Positions 24,746 through 35,021 of a DNA stretch of 64,000 nt are shown one piece after another. Every line of letters starts with the position of its first letter. Position 1 is the stretch's first letter. Where the stretch lies: the NCBI RefSeq assembly GCF_027924405.1, contig NZ_AP026978.1, positions 4,402,001 through 4,466,000 on the forward strand, written 5' to 3'. This stretch comes from Nocardia sputorum. GTDB taxonomy: Bacteria > Actinomycetota > Actinomycetes > Mycobacteriales > Mycobacteriaceae. The notes below the pieces were generated by a model. The model had not been told where the DNA came from. It did no database searches and saw only the letters and a list, made by a program, of their open reading frames with translations. The position numbers were made by a program, and so were the translations under genes.

Positions 24746-25965
24746 GCGACACCCTCGCCGCCGAAGTCGACGCCGAAACAGGTGTCGTAGTCCGCGAGGT
24801 TACGCACCAACCCGCCGTCATCGACGCTGACGGTCCGAGATTGTTTGTGTCCGAATGCTTCCCGCAATTGCGCAGCGGTGTGGACATGGGTGGGGTCGGT
24901 GATGGTGACCGCTTTCGACCAGGCTCTGCGGTGGGTGGCCACCAGCAGCCCGTCGCAGCGGGCGGTGACGGTATCCAGATCGGCACGAATGTCGATAAAC
25001 CGTCCGATCACCGTCGGGTCGATCGAGTAGTCGTTGCCCAAGACACGCAGGTAGTAGTCACGCGGCAGCCTCGCGCGGCTGGTGAACCCGACCGCCGGGG
25101 CGATCGGCGGCAGTGTCGTCATCGCGGCCCGGTCGATGCCGACCAGCTCCGCTGGGGAACCCGCGATGCGCCGGACGTGTCGAGCGTTGGCGATCGGCAG
25201 CCACTCGGCGAGCTGGGTGTTGAAATCTCCTGGTGAACTGAACGACCGGCCGGGCAGGAACGAGGTCTCGAGATAGCCGTTCACGCGTTCGACGATGCCC
25301 TTGGACTCCGGGTCGAACGGCTTGCACTGGACGATGCGGGTGGCCAGCATCCCGGTGAACGCCACCACCCCAACGGCCAGGTGTCCGCCCTTGCCGATCC
25401 CTGATTCGTTGTCCCACAACAGCCTGCGCGGGACTTTCCCCAACTGCCCCGACAGCAGCGACCACATCCCGGCCAGCAGATCCGCGGTGGTCCGGGTCGG
25501 AATCATCATCGCAGTGATGAACCTCGAGAACGAAGCCACCATCACCAGCACCGGGGGTGTCCCGACCTGCCCGGCGCCCAACGGGATCGGTGTCGGTGGG
25601 AACCACAGATCGCACTGCGCCTGATCCCCGGGCCGATACTCCAGCCGGTCCGCCGGATCCTTCGGTGCGTACTGCGGCCGCAGGGCCGCGACTTTCTTAC
25701 GGAACCACGACGGTGACCCCGCCCAGCCCACCCGCTCGGCGATCACCGACGCCGGCATCGCCGGGAACTGCGCCAGCAGCTCCCGCACCAGCGGCTCGAA
25801 CTCGTCGAACGCCGAGGGACCCGACACCCGCTGGTATCGCGGCGGCGACTCCGAGGCAATCGCCCTCGACACCGTGTCCCGCGAGATGCCCAACCGGGAC
25901 GCGATCGCCCGCATCGACAGGCCCTCACTCGCATGGAGATACCTGATCTGCGCCCATTCCTGCAC
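24742..25965 (-). CDS. istA: IstA transposase of IS21, copy A
   Basis: DDE transposase with N-terminal helix-turn-helix (LSMRAIASRLGISRDTVSRA) and rve core: Asp in DQAQCDLWFPP, Asp in LLWDNESGIGKGG and Glu in KGIVERVNGYLE. I chose the GTG at 25965 because GGAAGG lies 9 bases upstream; the in-frame GTG nine bases earlier sits on top of that site. The much longer frame running to 26247 passes out of the element and is not real. Confidence 0.93.
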   Translation of the reverse strand: MQEWAQIRYLHASEGLSMRAIASRLGISRDTVSRAIASESPPRYQRVSGPSAFDEFEPLVRELLAQFPAMPASVIAERVGWAGSPSWFRKKVAALRPQYAPKDPADRLEYRPGDQAQCDLWFPPTPIPLGAGQVGTPPVLVMVASFSRFITAMMIPTRTTADLLAGMWSLLSGQLGKVPRRLLWDNESGIGKGGHLAVGVVAFTGMLATRIVQCKPFDPESKGIVERVNGYLETSFLPGRSFSSPGDFNTQLAEWLPIANARHVRRIAGSPAELVGIDRAAMTTLPPIAPAVGFTSRARLPRDYYLRVLGNDYSIDPTVIGRFIDIRADLDTVTARCDGLLVATHRRAWSKAVTITDPTHVHTAAQLREAFGHKQSRTVSVDDGGLVRNLADYDTCFGVDFGGEGVA

Positions 25966-26101
25966 TGAGATCACCCTTCCGATCGTGGATGGGTGGCCGA
26001 TTTTCAAAGAGCGCCGGTGGCCGGATTTTCGAAGAGCGCTGACACCGTTCGAGGCTGTCCCGGTAGTGGTCGCATCCGACCAGGTCACAGAGGATGTAGC
26101 G

Positions 26102-27427
26102 ATGGCCCAACAACCGCGTGAACTGGCCGCCATGGAGTCGGCGCGACAGTTCTTCGGCGCCGAGCTGCGGCACTGGCGGCTGCTACGGAAACTGTCTCTG
26201 AACCAGCTCGGGGCAATCAGCCACGACAGCGGTTCGCTGATCGGCAAAATCGAGAAAGCTCAACGCCGTCCGACACAAGCGTTCGCCGCGCGAATGGATA
26301 GAGCGCTGGACACCGACGGCATCCTCCAACGCATGTGGCTCGACATGAATTCTGCCGCAGCAGAGATGAGTACATCTCCACCCTTGGTGGCCGCAGAAAC
26401 CGCTGCGCCCTGGGTCGGCCTGGAAGCCTTCGACCCTGTCCGCGAATGGTTGGAGTCAGCCGTTCCTACGTTCGGCCGCGGCACAGGCCATCGGCGTGTA
26501 GGAAGCACCGATGTCGCGGTGATGTGGTCGATGTGCAGCGTATTCGCCAACGCAGATCATCACCTCGGCGGAGGCTACGCTCGCGCGACTCTGGCAAGGC
26601 TCATCGATGACGTTGTCACACCAGCGTTGCGCGGTTCCTACGACGACCAGACAGCCTCGCAGCTGTATGCCGTCTCCGCCCGGTTATGCAACTTGAGCGG
26701 CTTCATGTGCTTCGACTCTGCGCAGCAGGGTCTTGGACAGCAGTACTTTCAGCAGGCCCTCCAACTCGCCAAAGCGGCCAGAAACACCGCCTTGGGCGCA
26801 CACATCCTTACCGATATGTCCATGCAGGCCCACTACCTCAGCCGACCTACCGAGGCCGTGCGATGCGGTACCGCCGCAGTGCAGGCCGCCGAGCAGTCAG
26901 GCTCCCCCAGTACCGCCGCACGCTGCAACGCGCTCCTGGCGCGTGCACATGCGCTCAATAACGATGCCAGCGTGAGCGCGAGAGCGATGCACGACGCCGA
27001 ACGGCATCTCGGCCGTGCTCGGCCAGATGACGAACCGGACTGGATTCGGTTCTTCACCGACCGCCAGCTGTCGGCCGAGTTCATGTATGTCGCTCACGAT
27101 GGGCGACGTCCGACAGACGTACGCGAACAGGCACCTATTGTTCTGGCGGACTCGGTAGGGATGGAGCGAAGGAAGGTCCTGGTCGCCGCAACGCTGGCAG
27201 CCTCCTTCGTGCCTGAGGATGGAGAGCGCGTGTGCAAATCAGACGTCGATGTCGAGCAGGCGTGCCAGGTACTACTGGACACGCTTCCTGCGGCGCGCGG
27301 ACTGACCAGCTCCCGTGCGATCGAGTCGATCAACCTCGTTCGGCGCCGACTCGCGCCCTTCGCGAGCATGCCTGCAGTTCAACAGGTCGAACACGAGTTC
27401 CAGACCTCCGTTGCGTTAGTGGGATAA
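26102..27427 (+). CDS. XRE-type helix-turn-helix regulator with TPR-like repeats
   Basis: ATG at 26102, 8 bases after AGAGGA; the longer frame from 25874 reads through the IS21 end. Residues 15-75 form a Cro/C1-type HTH (FFGAELRHWRLLRKLSLNQLGAISHDSGSLIGKIEKAQRRP). The rest is helical with tetratricopeptide-like pairs (LQLAKAARNTALGAHILTDMSMQAHYL, AARCNALLARAHALN). This is the layout of the large actinobacterial HTH-TPR regulators. It is 9 bases upstream of a kinase gene and likely controls or senses for it. IS21 copy A ends only 57 bp before the start, so the native promoter has probably been displaced or replaced. Confidence 0.8.
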   Translation: MAQQPRELAAMESARQFFGAELRHWRLLRKLSLNQLGAISHDSGSLIGKIEKAQRRPTQAFAARMDRALDTDGILQRMWLDMNSAAAEMSTSPPLVAAETAAPWVGLEAFDPVREWLESAVPTFGRGTGHRRVGSTDVAVMWSMCSVFANADHHLGGGYARATLARLIDDVVTPALRGSYDDQTASQLYAVSARLCNLSGFMCFDSAQQGLGQQYFQQALQLAKAARNTALGAHILTDMSMQAHYLSRPTEAVRCGTAAVQAAEQSGSPSTAARCNALLARAHALNNDASVSARAMHDAERHLGRARPDDEPDWIRFFTDRQLSAEFMYVAHDGRRPTDVREQAPIVLADSVGMERRKVLVAATLAASFVPEDGERVCKSDVDVEQACQVLLDTLPAARGLTSSRAIESINLVRRRLAPFASMPAVQQVEHEFQTSVALVG

Positions 27428-27436
27428 GGCTGAAAC

Positions 27437-28354
27437 ATGTCATCAACGATCGGAACCGTGCTGCGCCAAGGATGCGAAGCTCGTGGGCTGGACCCGACAG
27501 ACGCAGTCCTTATTCATCATTCGAGCAACGCCGTCTATGTGCTACCACGCCATGACGCAGTCGCACGGGTCAGCCGGACAGAGGCGGATCCAGACCGACA
27601 GATCCGCACATACGCCGTAACACAATGGCTGACCACCGCATACAATTTCGATGCCACAGCTCCACTTCCTGGGGTGGAACCGATCGAGATCGCCGGACAC
27701 ACCATCGGATTCTGGACCTACTATCCACAGACAGACGACACCCCGGCGCCGACCTCCACAGAACTCGGACGGCTGCTGCGCACCCTGCATGACCTCCCCG
27801 CACCGTCGGCCCTGGAGTTGCCGACGTGGACGCCCCTGGAGTCGCTGCACGGGGCACTACTGGAACAGCATGCTCTCGACTCGATCACACACGACGAACA
27901 GTCCTGGCTTCTCGAACGCATCGACGAGATCCGCAAAGAGCTGAGTGAGCTCGACTGGCCCCTCGGACTCGGTCTCATCCACGGCGATGCATGGGCAGGA
28001 AACCTACTGTGGGACAACGGAGCCGATCCCAAGACGGCAATCCTCGGCGACTGGGACTGGGTGAGCGTCGGCCCGCGCGAAGTCGACTTGATCCCTACAT
28101 GGCACGCTTCGGTCCGCTACGGACGCGACCACACCTGGGTCCGCAACTTCATCGACGAATACGGCTACGACCTGTCCGCCTGGTCCGGCTACAACTTGCT
28201 GCTGGACATGCGAGACCTCGTACAACTAACCGGCCCCCTTCGCCGAGCTACGAGTTCACCCGCATACGCCCAGCGACTACGCCAACGACTAGACGACATC
28301 CGCGCAGGCAACCGAACGACACAGTGGAGCCAGTACCGAACACAAGGCAGCTGA
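27437..28354 (+). CDS. Aminoglycoside-phosphotransferase-like kinase
   Basis: 305 residues with the APH/choline-kinase fold. The catalytic loop IHGDAWAGNLLW (about residues 180-191) holds the expected Asp and Asn, and GDWDWVSVGPREVDLIP supplies the metal-binding Asp. The N-terminal lobe has DAVLIHHSSNAVYVLPRHDAVARVSRT with a Gly-poor ATP loop. The substrate could be an antibiotic, a small alcohol or a metabolite. The close coupling to an XRE-TPR regulator (9-bp gap) and position between two IS elements make a transferable resistance or maintenance role possible but unproven. Confidence 0.8.
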   Translation: MSSTIGTVLRQGCEARGLDPTDAVLIHHSSNAVYVLPRHDAVARVSRTEADPDRQIRTYAVTQWLTTAYNFDATAPLPGVEPIEIAGHTIGFWTYYPQTDDTPAPTSTELGRLLRTLHDLPAPSALELPTWTPLESLHGALLEQHALDSITHDEQSWLLERIDEIRKELSELDWPLGLGLIHGDAWAGNLLWDNGADPKTAILGDWDWVSVGPREVDLIPTWHASVRYGRDHTWVRNFIDEYGYDLSAWSGYNLLLDMRDLVQLTGPLRRATSSPAYAQRLRQRLDDIRAGNRTTQWSQYRTQGS

Positions 28355-28638
28355 CATCGCCGACCCACCGCAACCCGAGGGTCCGGGCAGCCGCCACCCC
28401 AAATATGTCGGTGGAGAGCCAGCACGGCAGTTGGCAGGGTCCGCGACAGATCGACGCCACCGCCATCCGGTTCACACGCACCGGCGCCACAGTGACCAGC
28501 TCAGTCGACACCACGGTAGTGCCGACCCACGCTCCGCGAGGGGCGATCTCTTCTCGAGCTGCGGTGGCGCGATTGTCGATGATCAGCTTTCATGGAGATA
28601 GGGAGAATCGGCAGACTGGACCGAGAAAGAAAGTGTCC

Positions 28639-29055
28639 ATGTCTATTCAGCCACGTGCAGGCCTCCCTCTGCCCGCAGATCCGGCCCTCGCCACACGCAA
28701 GCGCCATATAGGGCCTTCGACGATCGCGGTATCCATCATCAACGACCGTGCGCGACTATCCGGCCGCCGCATATTCGCTGAACTACGTTGGCCAGCAGGC
28801 CAACCCATCACCTATACCGTCGCTGGACATCTCATCGCCATCCGGTCGGCCCATCCCCACGCAACCCGCCATAGGATCAGCCGACTAGGACAGATACGAC
28901 TGCCCGCAGCGACACGGCGCGCCACCGGCATCGTTCTCGGCGATCCCCTCCTCCTCATCGCCATACCCAATGCCGATGTCGTCGCCATCGTCCCGGCGCC
29001 GATCGTGTACGAGGCCCTGTCATCTGCTTTAGCACTCCTCCACGGTGCGGCATGA
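28639..29055 (+). CDS. AbrB/MazE/SpoVT-like DNA-binding protein
   Basis: ATG at 28639 is preceded by a purine-rich GAGAAAGAAAG; a longer in-frame start (28405) is possible. The C-terminal part RLGQIRLPAATRRATGIVLGDPLLLIAIPNAD has the swapped-hairpin AbrB pattern ('gri.lPa..R...gi..GD.lll'). The N-terminal part contains SIINDRARLSGRRIFAELRWPAG, perhaps a second, degenerate copy. The stop overlaps the ATG of the integrase gene (ATGA), so the pair is one cassette, and this protein may repress or direct the recombinase. Confidence 0.6.
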   Translation: MSIQPRAGLPLPADPALATRKRHIGPSTIAVSIINDRARLSGRRIFAELRWPAGQPITYTVAGHLIAIRSAHPHATRHRISRLGQIRLPAATRRATGIVLGDPLLLIAIPNADVVAIVPAPIVYEALSSALALLHGAA

Positions 29056-30056
29056 TCCCCGACGACCACGAGGTTGCCCGGCTGTTTCTGGAGCGGTTGG
29101 GAATCCGCCCGGAAGAACTACTGCACACGACAACCCCCGCCAGCAAAACGCCAACCTTCGCTGAGTACGTACCGCGAGTCGCCGAAGCGGTTCCCGCCGG
29201 AGCCCGACGCACCTACCTTCCCTACTGGCGTCAACTCAGTCGGCGTTGGCCGGACCGCCCAATCGACCAACCAACACACCTCGAACTACAGGGTTTCGTT
29301 GAGCAGGCTCGACGTACCGCCGTCGTGCGCCGCAATAACCGCGGAGGGCGATCCGCCGCCGAACACATGGTCTGCGCCATTCGCTGCCTCTACCGATACG
29401 CCAGCAACGACGGGCACATTTCCGCCTCCACCAACCCGTCCGCGCATCTGGAGAAGCCACCACGACTTCCCGGCACACGTCGCGCACTGTCCACCCGCCA
29501 ACTCGAACAAATCAACCATGCCGCCGCAACCACAGGAGACGACCCCGAACTCGACACCCTCCTCCTGCGACTACACCTCGAAACCGCCTGCCGCACAGGT
29601 GGCGCCCTCAAACTTCGCCAAGAAGACCTCGACCCCGAGCAATGCTTGATCCGACTGTCCGGCAAGGGCGGAACCCTGCACTGGCAGCCGGTCTCCCCCA
29701 CCTTGATGACCCGATTGATCGCACACGGTGAACGAAGCCCCGATCCAGGACTCCAACTGTTGCGATACCAACACGGCCGTCCGATCACCCGACGCCGGTA
29801 CGACCACCTCTGGAATCGAATCGGCCGCCACCTACCCTGGGTCGCCACCCAGCAGATAACAACCCACTGGCTCCGACACACCACCCTGACCTGGGTCGAA
29901 CGCAACTTCGGATACGCCACCGCCCGCGCATTCGCGGCCCACGCCGGACCAACCGGCCAAGACGGCGCCACCCTCACATACGTCCGAGCATCCATCGAAG
30001 AAGTCGCATCAGCCGTAACCGCACTCACTGGCGAACCGCACCCCCTCGCAATCTAA
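29052..30056 (+). CDS. Tyrosine recombinase / phage-type integrase
   Basis: 334 residues, apparently intact. The N-terminal SAM-like domain (TYLPYWRQLSRRWPDRP) precedes a catalytic domain with Arg181 (ETACRTGGALKLR), a Lys-containing beta hairpin (GKGGTLHWQPV), H272-x-x-R275 (HWLRHTTLTWVE) and a Tyr near residue 310 (TYVRASIEEVASAV). Coupled to the AbrB-like gene. A frameshifted relative of its C-terminal half lies at 54.1-54.7 kb. The IS21 copy B inserts 61 bp beyond its stop. Confidence 0.9.
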   Translation: MIPDDHEVARLFLERLGIRPEELLHTTTPASKTPTFAEYVPRVAEAVPAGARRTYLPYWRQLSRRWPDRPIDQPTHLELQGFVEQARRTAVVRRNNRGGRSAAEHMVCAIRCLYRYASNDGHISASTNPSAHLEKPPRLPGTRRALSTRQLEQINHAAATTGDDPELDTLLLRLHLETACRTGGALKLRQEDLDPEQCLIRLSGKGGTLHWQPVSPTLMTRLIAHGERSPDPGLQLLRYQHGRPITRRRYDHLWNRIGRHLPWVATQQITTHWLRHTTLTWVERNFGYATARAFAAHAGPTGQDGATLTYVRASIEEVASAVTALTGEPHPLAI

Positions 30057-30196
30057 CGTCCAAGCGCGCCTCACCGAAGGTCTCGACCAGACCTATCTCA
30101 CCAAGACCGGTCCGGAATGTCAGCGCTCTTCGAAAATCCGGCCACCGGCGCTCTTTGAAAATCGGCCACCCATCCACGATCGGAAGGGTGATCTCA

Positions 30197-31420
30197 GTGC
30201 AGGAATGGGCGCAGATCAGGTATCTCCATGCGAGTGAGGGCCTGTCGATGCGGGCGATCGCGTCCCGGTTGGGCATCTCGCGGGACACGGTCTCGAGGGC
30301 GATTGCCTCGGAGTCGCCGCCGCGATACCAGCGGGTGTCGGGTCCCTCGGCGTTCGACGAGTTCGAGCCGCTGGTGCGGGAGCTGCTGGCGCAGTTCCCG
30401 GCGATGCCGGCGTCGGTGATCGCCGAGCGGGTGGGCTGGGCGGGGTCACCGTCGTGGTTCCGTAAGAAAGTCGCGGCCCTGCGGCCGCAGTACGCACCGA
30501 AGGATCCGGCGGACCGGCTGGAGTATCGGCCCGGGGATCAGGCGCAGTGCGATCTGTGGTTCCCACCGACACCGATCCCGTTGGGCGCCGGGCAGGTCGG
30601 GACACCCCCGGTGCTGGTGATGGTGGCTTCGTTCTCGAGGTTCATCACTGCGATGATGATTCCGACCCGGACCACCGCGGATCTGCTGGCCGGGATGTGG
30701 TCGCTGCTGTCGGGGCAGTTGGGGAAAGTCCCGCGCAGGCTGTTGTGGGACAACGAATCAGGGATCGGCAAGGGCGGACACCTGGCCGTTGGGGTGGTGG
30801 CGTTCACCGGGATGCTGGCCACCCGCATCGTCCAGTGCAAGCCGTTCGACCCGGAGTCCAAGGGCATCGTCGAACGCGTGAACGGCTATCTCGAGACCTC
30901 GTTCCTGCCCGGCCGGTCGTTCAGTTCACCAGGAGATTTCAACACCCAGCTCGCCGAGTGGCTGCCGATCGCCAACGCTCGACACGTCCGGCGCATCGCG
31001 GGTTCCCCAGCGGAGCTGGTCGGCATCGACCGGGCCGCGATGACGACACTGCCGCCGATCGCCCCGGCGGTCGGGTTCACCAGCCGCGCGAGGCTGCCGC
31101 GTGACTACTACCTGCGTGTCTTGGGCAACGACTACTCGATCGACCCGACGGTGATCGGACGGTTTATCGACATTCGTGCCGATCTGGATACCGTCACCGC
31201 CCGCTGCGACGGGCTGCTGGTGGCCACCCACCGCAGAGCCTGGTCGAAAGCGGTCACCATCACCGACCCCACCCATGTCCACACCGCTGCGCAATTGCGG
31301 GAAGCATTCGGACACAAACAATCTCGGACCGTCAGCGTCGATGACGGCGGGTTGGTGCGTAACCTCGCGGACTACGACACCTGTTTCGGCGTCGACTTCG
31401 GCGGCGAGGGTGTCGCGTGA
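30197..31420 (+). CDS. istA: IstA transposase of IS21, copy B
   Basis: Same protein as copy A (407 residues) with intact DDE residues and HTH. One synonymous base differs (C at 30292). GTG start chosen as for copy A, 9 bases after GGAAGG. Orientation is opposite to copy A. Confidence 0.93.
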   Translation: MQEWAQIRYLHASEGLSMRAIASRLGISRDTVSRAIASESPPRYQRVSGPSAFDEFEPLVRELLAQFPAMPASVIAERVGWAGSPSWFRKKVAALRPQYAPKDPADRLEYRPGDQAQCDLWFPPTPIPLGAGQVGTPPVLVMVASFSRFITAMMIPTRTTADLLAGMWSLLSGQLGKVPRRLLWDNESGIGKGGHLAVGVVAFTGMLATRIVQCKPFDPESKGIVERVNGYLETSFLPGRSFSSPGDFNTQLAEWLPIANARHVRRIAGSPAELVGIDRAAMTTLPPIAPAVGFTSRARLPRDYYLRVLGNDYSIDPTVIGRFIDIRADLDTVTARCDGLLVATHRRAWSKAVTITDPTHVHTAAQLREAFGHKQSRTVSVDDGGLVRNLADYDTCFGVDFGGEGVA

Positions 31421-32208
31421 TGGCCGCACCCGCCGATACCGCCAAGCAGATCGAGTACTACGCCAACGCGTTGAAGGCCCCCCGCATCCGCGACAGCGCC
31501 GCCCGCCTGGCCGACCAAGCCCGCGACGCCGGCTGGACGCATGAGGAATACCTCGCCGCGGTCCTGTCCCGCGAAGTGGCATCCCGAGAGTCCTCCGGCG
31601 CCGAAATCCGGATCCGCGCAGCAGGATTCCCCGCCCGCAAAGCGATCGAGGAATTCAACTTCGACCACCAGCCCGCCCTCAAGCGCGACACCATCGCACA
31701 TCTGGGCACCGGCCAGTTCATCACCAAAGCCCAGAACGTGGTGCTACTCGGGCCACCGGGAACCGGCAAAACCCACCTGTCGATCGGGCTGGGTATCGCC
31801 GCCGCCCACCACGGCCACCGCGTCCTGTTCGCCACCGCCGTCGAATGGGTCACCCGCCTACAAACCGCCCACCAGCACGGCCGCCTCGCCGCCGAACTGG
31901 CCAAACTCCGCCGCTACGGACTACTGATCGTCGACGAGGTCGGATACATCCCCTTCGAACAAGACGCAGCGAACCTGTTCTTCCAACTGGTCTCCAGCCG
32001 CTACGAACACGCCTCGCTGATCCTGACCTCGAACCTGCCGTTCTCCCGCTGGGGCGACGTGTTCTCCGACCACGTCGTTGCCGCGGCGATGATCGACCGA
32101 ATCGTCCACCACGCCGACGTCCTGACCTTGAAAGGAAACAGCTACCGACTCCGCAACACCGAAATCGACACACTCCCGTCCATGCGGACAGACAACACGG
32201 CAGACTAA
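31417..32208 (+). CDS. istB: IstB-like ATPase of IS21, copy B
   Basis: Identical in protein sequence to the copy A IstB: GPPGTGKTHLS Walker A and LIVDEVGY Walker B. Overlaps istA by 4 bases, so both are translated from one message. Confidence 0.95.
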   Translation: MMAAPADTAKQIEYYANALKAPRIRDSAARLADQARDAGWTHEEYLAAVLSREVASRESSGAEIRIRAAGFPARKAIEEFNFDHQPALKRDTIAHLGTGQFITKAQNVVLLGPPGTGKTHLSIGLGIAAAHHGHRVLFATAVEWVTRLQTAHQHGRLAAELAKLRRYGLLIVDEVGYIPFEQDAANLFFQLVSSRYEHASLILTSNLPFSRWGDVFSDHVVAAAMIDRIVHHADVLTLKGNSYRLRNTEIDTLPSMRTDNTAD

Positions 32209-32277
32209 ACAACCACCAAGTGGCCGATCTTCAACGAGCGCCACCGGCCTACATTTCGAAGAGCGTCGACACGGAAG

Positions 32278-32940
32278 TTCCGACCCAGCGCTGCGAGGGC
32301 GATGCAGTCACGCACTCCCGAAGCGAAAGGCGTTGATTCTCGCCGGGCACTTCAGCCCGACGCAGTCTCGACCATGCGAGCACCACGAACCACACGATGC
32401 CGTTGAGATTCTCGCCGGGCGCTTCGGCCCGGCGCTGCGTGGTGCACTTCAACAACCAAGTGACCATGCTCGCGTTGAGATTCTCGCCGGGCGCTTCGGC
32501 CCGGCGCTGCCCGATGCGCGGTCATTTTGGCAGCGATGGTGTGGTTGAGATTCTCGCCGGGCGCTTCGGCCCGGCGCTGCCAGCTCGGGCGCTGCGAATG
32601 GTGGTCATCTGCTCAAGTTGAGATTCTCGCCGGGCGCTTCGGCCCGGCGCTGCGCAGGGCGTGCCCGACGACACCCGCGATCTGGTTGTTGAGATTCTCG
32701 CCGGGCGCTTCGGCCCGGCGCTGCGGGGCCCCGTTCATGCATTACGGGGTTACGTTGGTGTTGAGATTCTCGCCGGGCGCTTCGGCCCGGCGCTGCTGCC
32801 GTCCACCGGCCCCCACGTCACCCCGTCGGGGTTGAGATTCTCGCCGGGCGCTTCGGCCCGGCGCTGCCACCCGCGCGGCTGCCGCTGCCGCCTTGGCCTC
32901 GTTGTTGAGATTCTCGCCGGGCGCTTCGGCCGGGCGCTGC
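32278..32940 (-). CRISPR. CRISPR array 1 (8 good repeats plus decayed ones)
   Basis: Eight 37-bp repeats start at 32402, 32474, 32544, 32617, 32688, 32760, 32831 and 32904, separated by 33-36-base spacers. On the + strand the repeat begins GTTGAGATTCTCGCCGGGCG and ends CTTCGGCCCGGCGCTGC. The crRNA strand is the - strand: its 3' part is GAGAATCTCAAC, like the handle of type I-C repeats, matching the cas gene direction. A decayed repeat lies at 32332-32366 and a relic at 32278-32294, marking the left side as the old end. The right-most, leader-proximal repeat has one base change that puts a C-C mismatch in the stem. The leader is on the right. Confidence 0.95.
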
Positions 32941-33077
32941 CCTGGATGAGCTGCGAATTTTCGCCTCAGCATATGGAACAGATGGTGCTTTCGGCTTATC
33001 GAACTATCGCTTGCCCTGGTCGCGGGTTGAGAACGTTCCTGTTGTTGTGGTTGCGTTTGGGGTTCCGAACCGAGTCG
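32941..33077 (-). promoter_or_regulatory. Leader of CRISPR array 1
   Basis: 137 bases between the youngest repeat and the cas2 stop. It shares with the array 2 leader a GATGA block 5 bases from the repeat, AGCATA at offset 28 (TATGCT on the transcribed strand, a possible -10 box), CCCTGGTC at offset 74 and GGTTCCGA at offset 121. These are likely sites for transcription start and for spacer integration. Confidence 0.7.
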
Positions 33078-34376
<1,299 letters not shown>

Positions 34377-34384
<8 letters not shown>

Positions 34385-35015
34385 CGTGGTTTCGGATTGG
34401 TCGCGGTGTGAACAAGTCGATCGAGTTTCGCCGTGCTGTTTCTGGTAGGCAGCCCGGGCGTAGCGAGCATCGCGTGCAGCGGTGGTCGTTCGCCGGTGGC
34501 GGCGGTGTGAATTCGGTGATGCGTCGCCGCAACTGCTCAATTGCGTCTCGCACTGCAGCTTCGAGGGCGCTGTCGACGGCGATGCGGTAGTGTCGGCGGC
34601 TCTTTCCCGCGAACAACTCTCCGTGCGGCACGGGTTGGTCGAACATTTCTCGCAGACACAAGACCTGCGCTGCCACCTGTAGGTCGGCTGGGCCGCCGGG
34701 GGTGTAGCGGCCGGATTTGTGTTCGACTGGTATCGGACCGCCCGGTGTGCGGTGAACTGTGTCGCAGATGCCGTGGATCCCCAGTTCGTGGTTGTGCACG
34801 GGCAGCGCACGCCATATGCGTGCGCCTGTGCGTCCGGTCAGTGTGCCGCCGCGGTCGACTGCCTCATGCGCAAGGTCGCCGCGGACGGTGTCGGTGTTGG
34901 ACTCGAAATAGGTTTCCTGCCAGATCAGCACCGCCTGCCTGGGGCAGTAGGCGTGATGCTCGATCGCCGAGATCGGCACACTCCATCGGTCGTTGGTGAG
35001 AGACTGCTCCGGCAT
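34377..35015 (-). CDS. cas4: CRISPR-associated exonuclease Cas4
   Basis: 212 residues. Iron-sulfur cysteines are visible in HHAYCPRQ near the N-terminus and CTRCSLRPGC near the C-terminus. The RecB-like nuclease residues are His in DLAHEAVD, Asp in GICDTVHR and E-x-K in PVEHKSGRY, with QVAAQVLCLREMF. Cas4 trims prespacers and checks the PAM in type I-C. ATG at 35015, with a GTG immediately upstream; only a few bases from cas7c, so translation is probably coupled. Confidence 0.94.
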
Positions 35016-35021
35016 CACCGG

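Larger units (their letters stand above)
23891..26044 (-). mobile_element. IS21-family insertion sequence, copy A (2154 bp)
   Basis: Ends are TGTCGACGCTCTTCGAAA (left) and, read inward from the right, TGTCAGCGCTCTTCGAAAA, each followed by a second related sub-repeat ending in ATCGGCCAC, the multiple-terminal-repeat layout of IS21. The 5-bp direct repeat CCGTT flanks it (23886-23890 and 26045-26049). It carries istA and istB on the - strand. It is nearly identical to copy B (30118-32271) in the opposite orientation; I found one difference, a synonymous GTG/GTC codon in istA (25870 versus 30292). Confidence 0.95.
30118..32271 (+). mobile_element. IS21-family insertion sequence, copy B (2154 bp)
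   Basis: Same ends and length as copy A, inverted. It has its own 5-bp target duplication, CGGAA at 30113-30117 and 32272-32276, different from that of copy A, so each copy inserted separately. The right end lands next to TTCCGACCCAGCGCTGC, which aligns with the 3' half of the CRISPR array 1 repeat, so it struck the old end of that array. Confidence 0.95.

Noticed and set aside
23886..32276. Composite transposon bounded by the two IS21 copies
   Set aside because: Each copy has its own flanking 5-bp duplication (CCGTT and CGGAA), so the segment between them did not move as one unit with these elements.
34385..34810. N-terminal extension of Cas1
   Set aside because: The open frame continues through cas4 on the same strand, but Cas1 proteins begin at the MTELLKTLYV-type sequence encoded at 34384.
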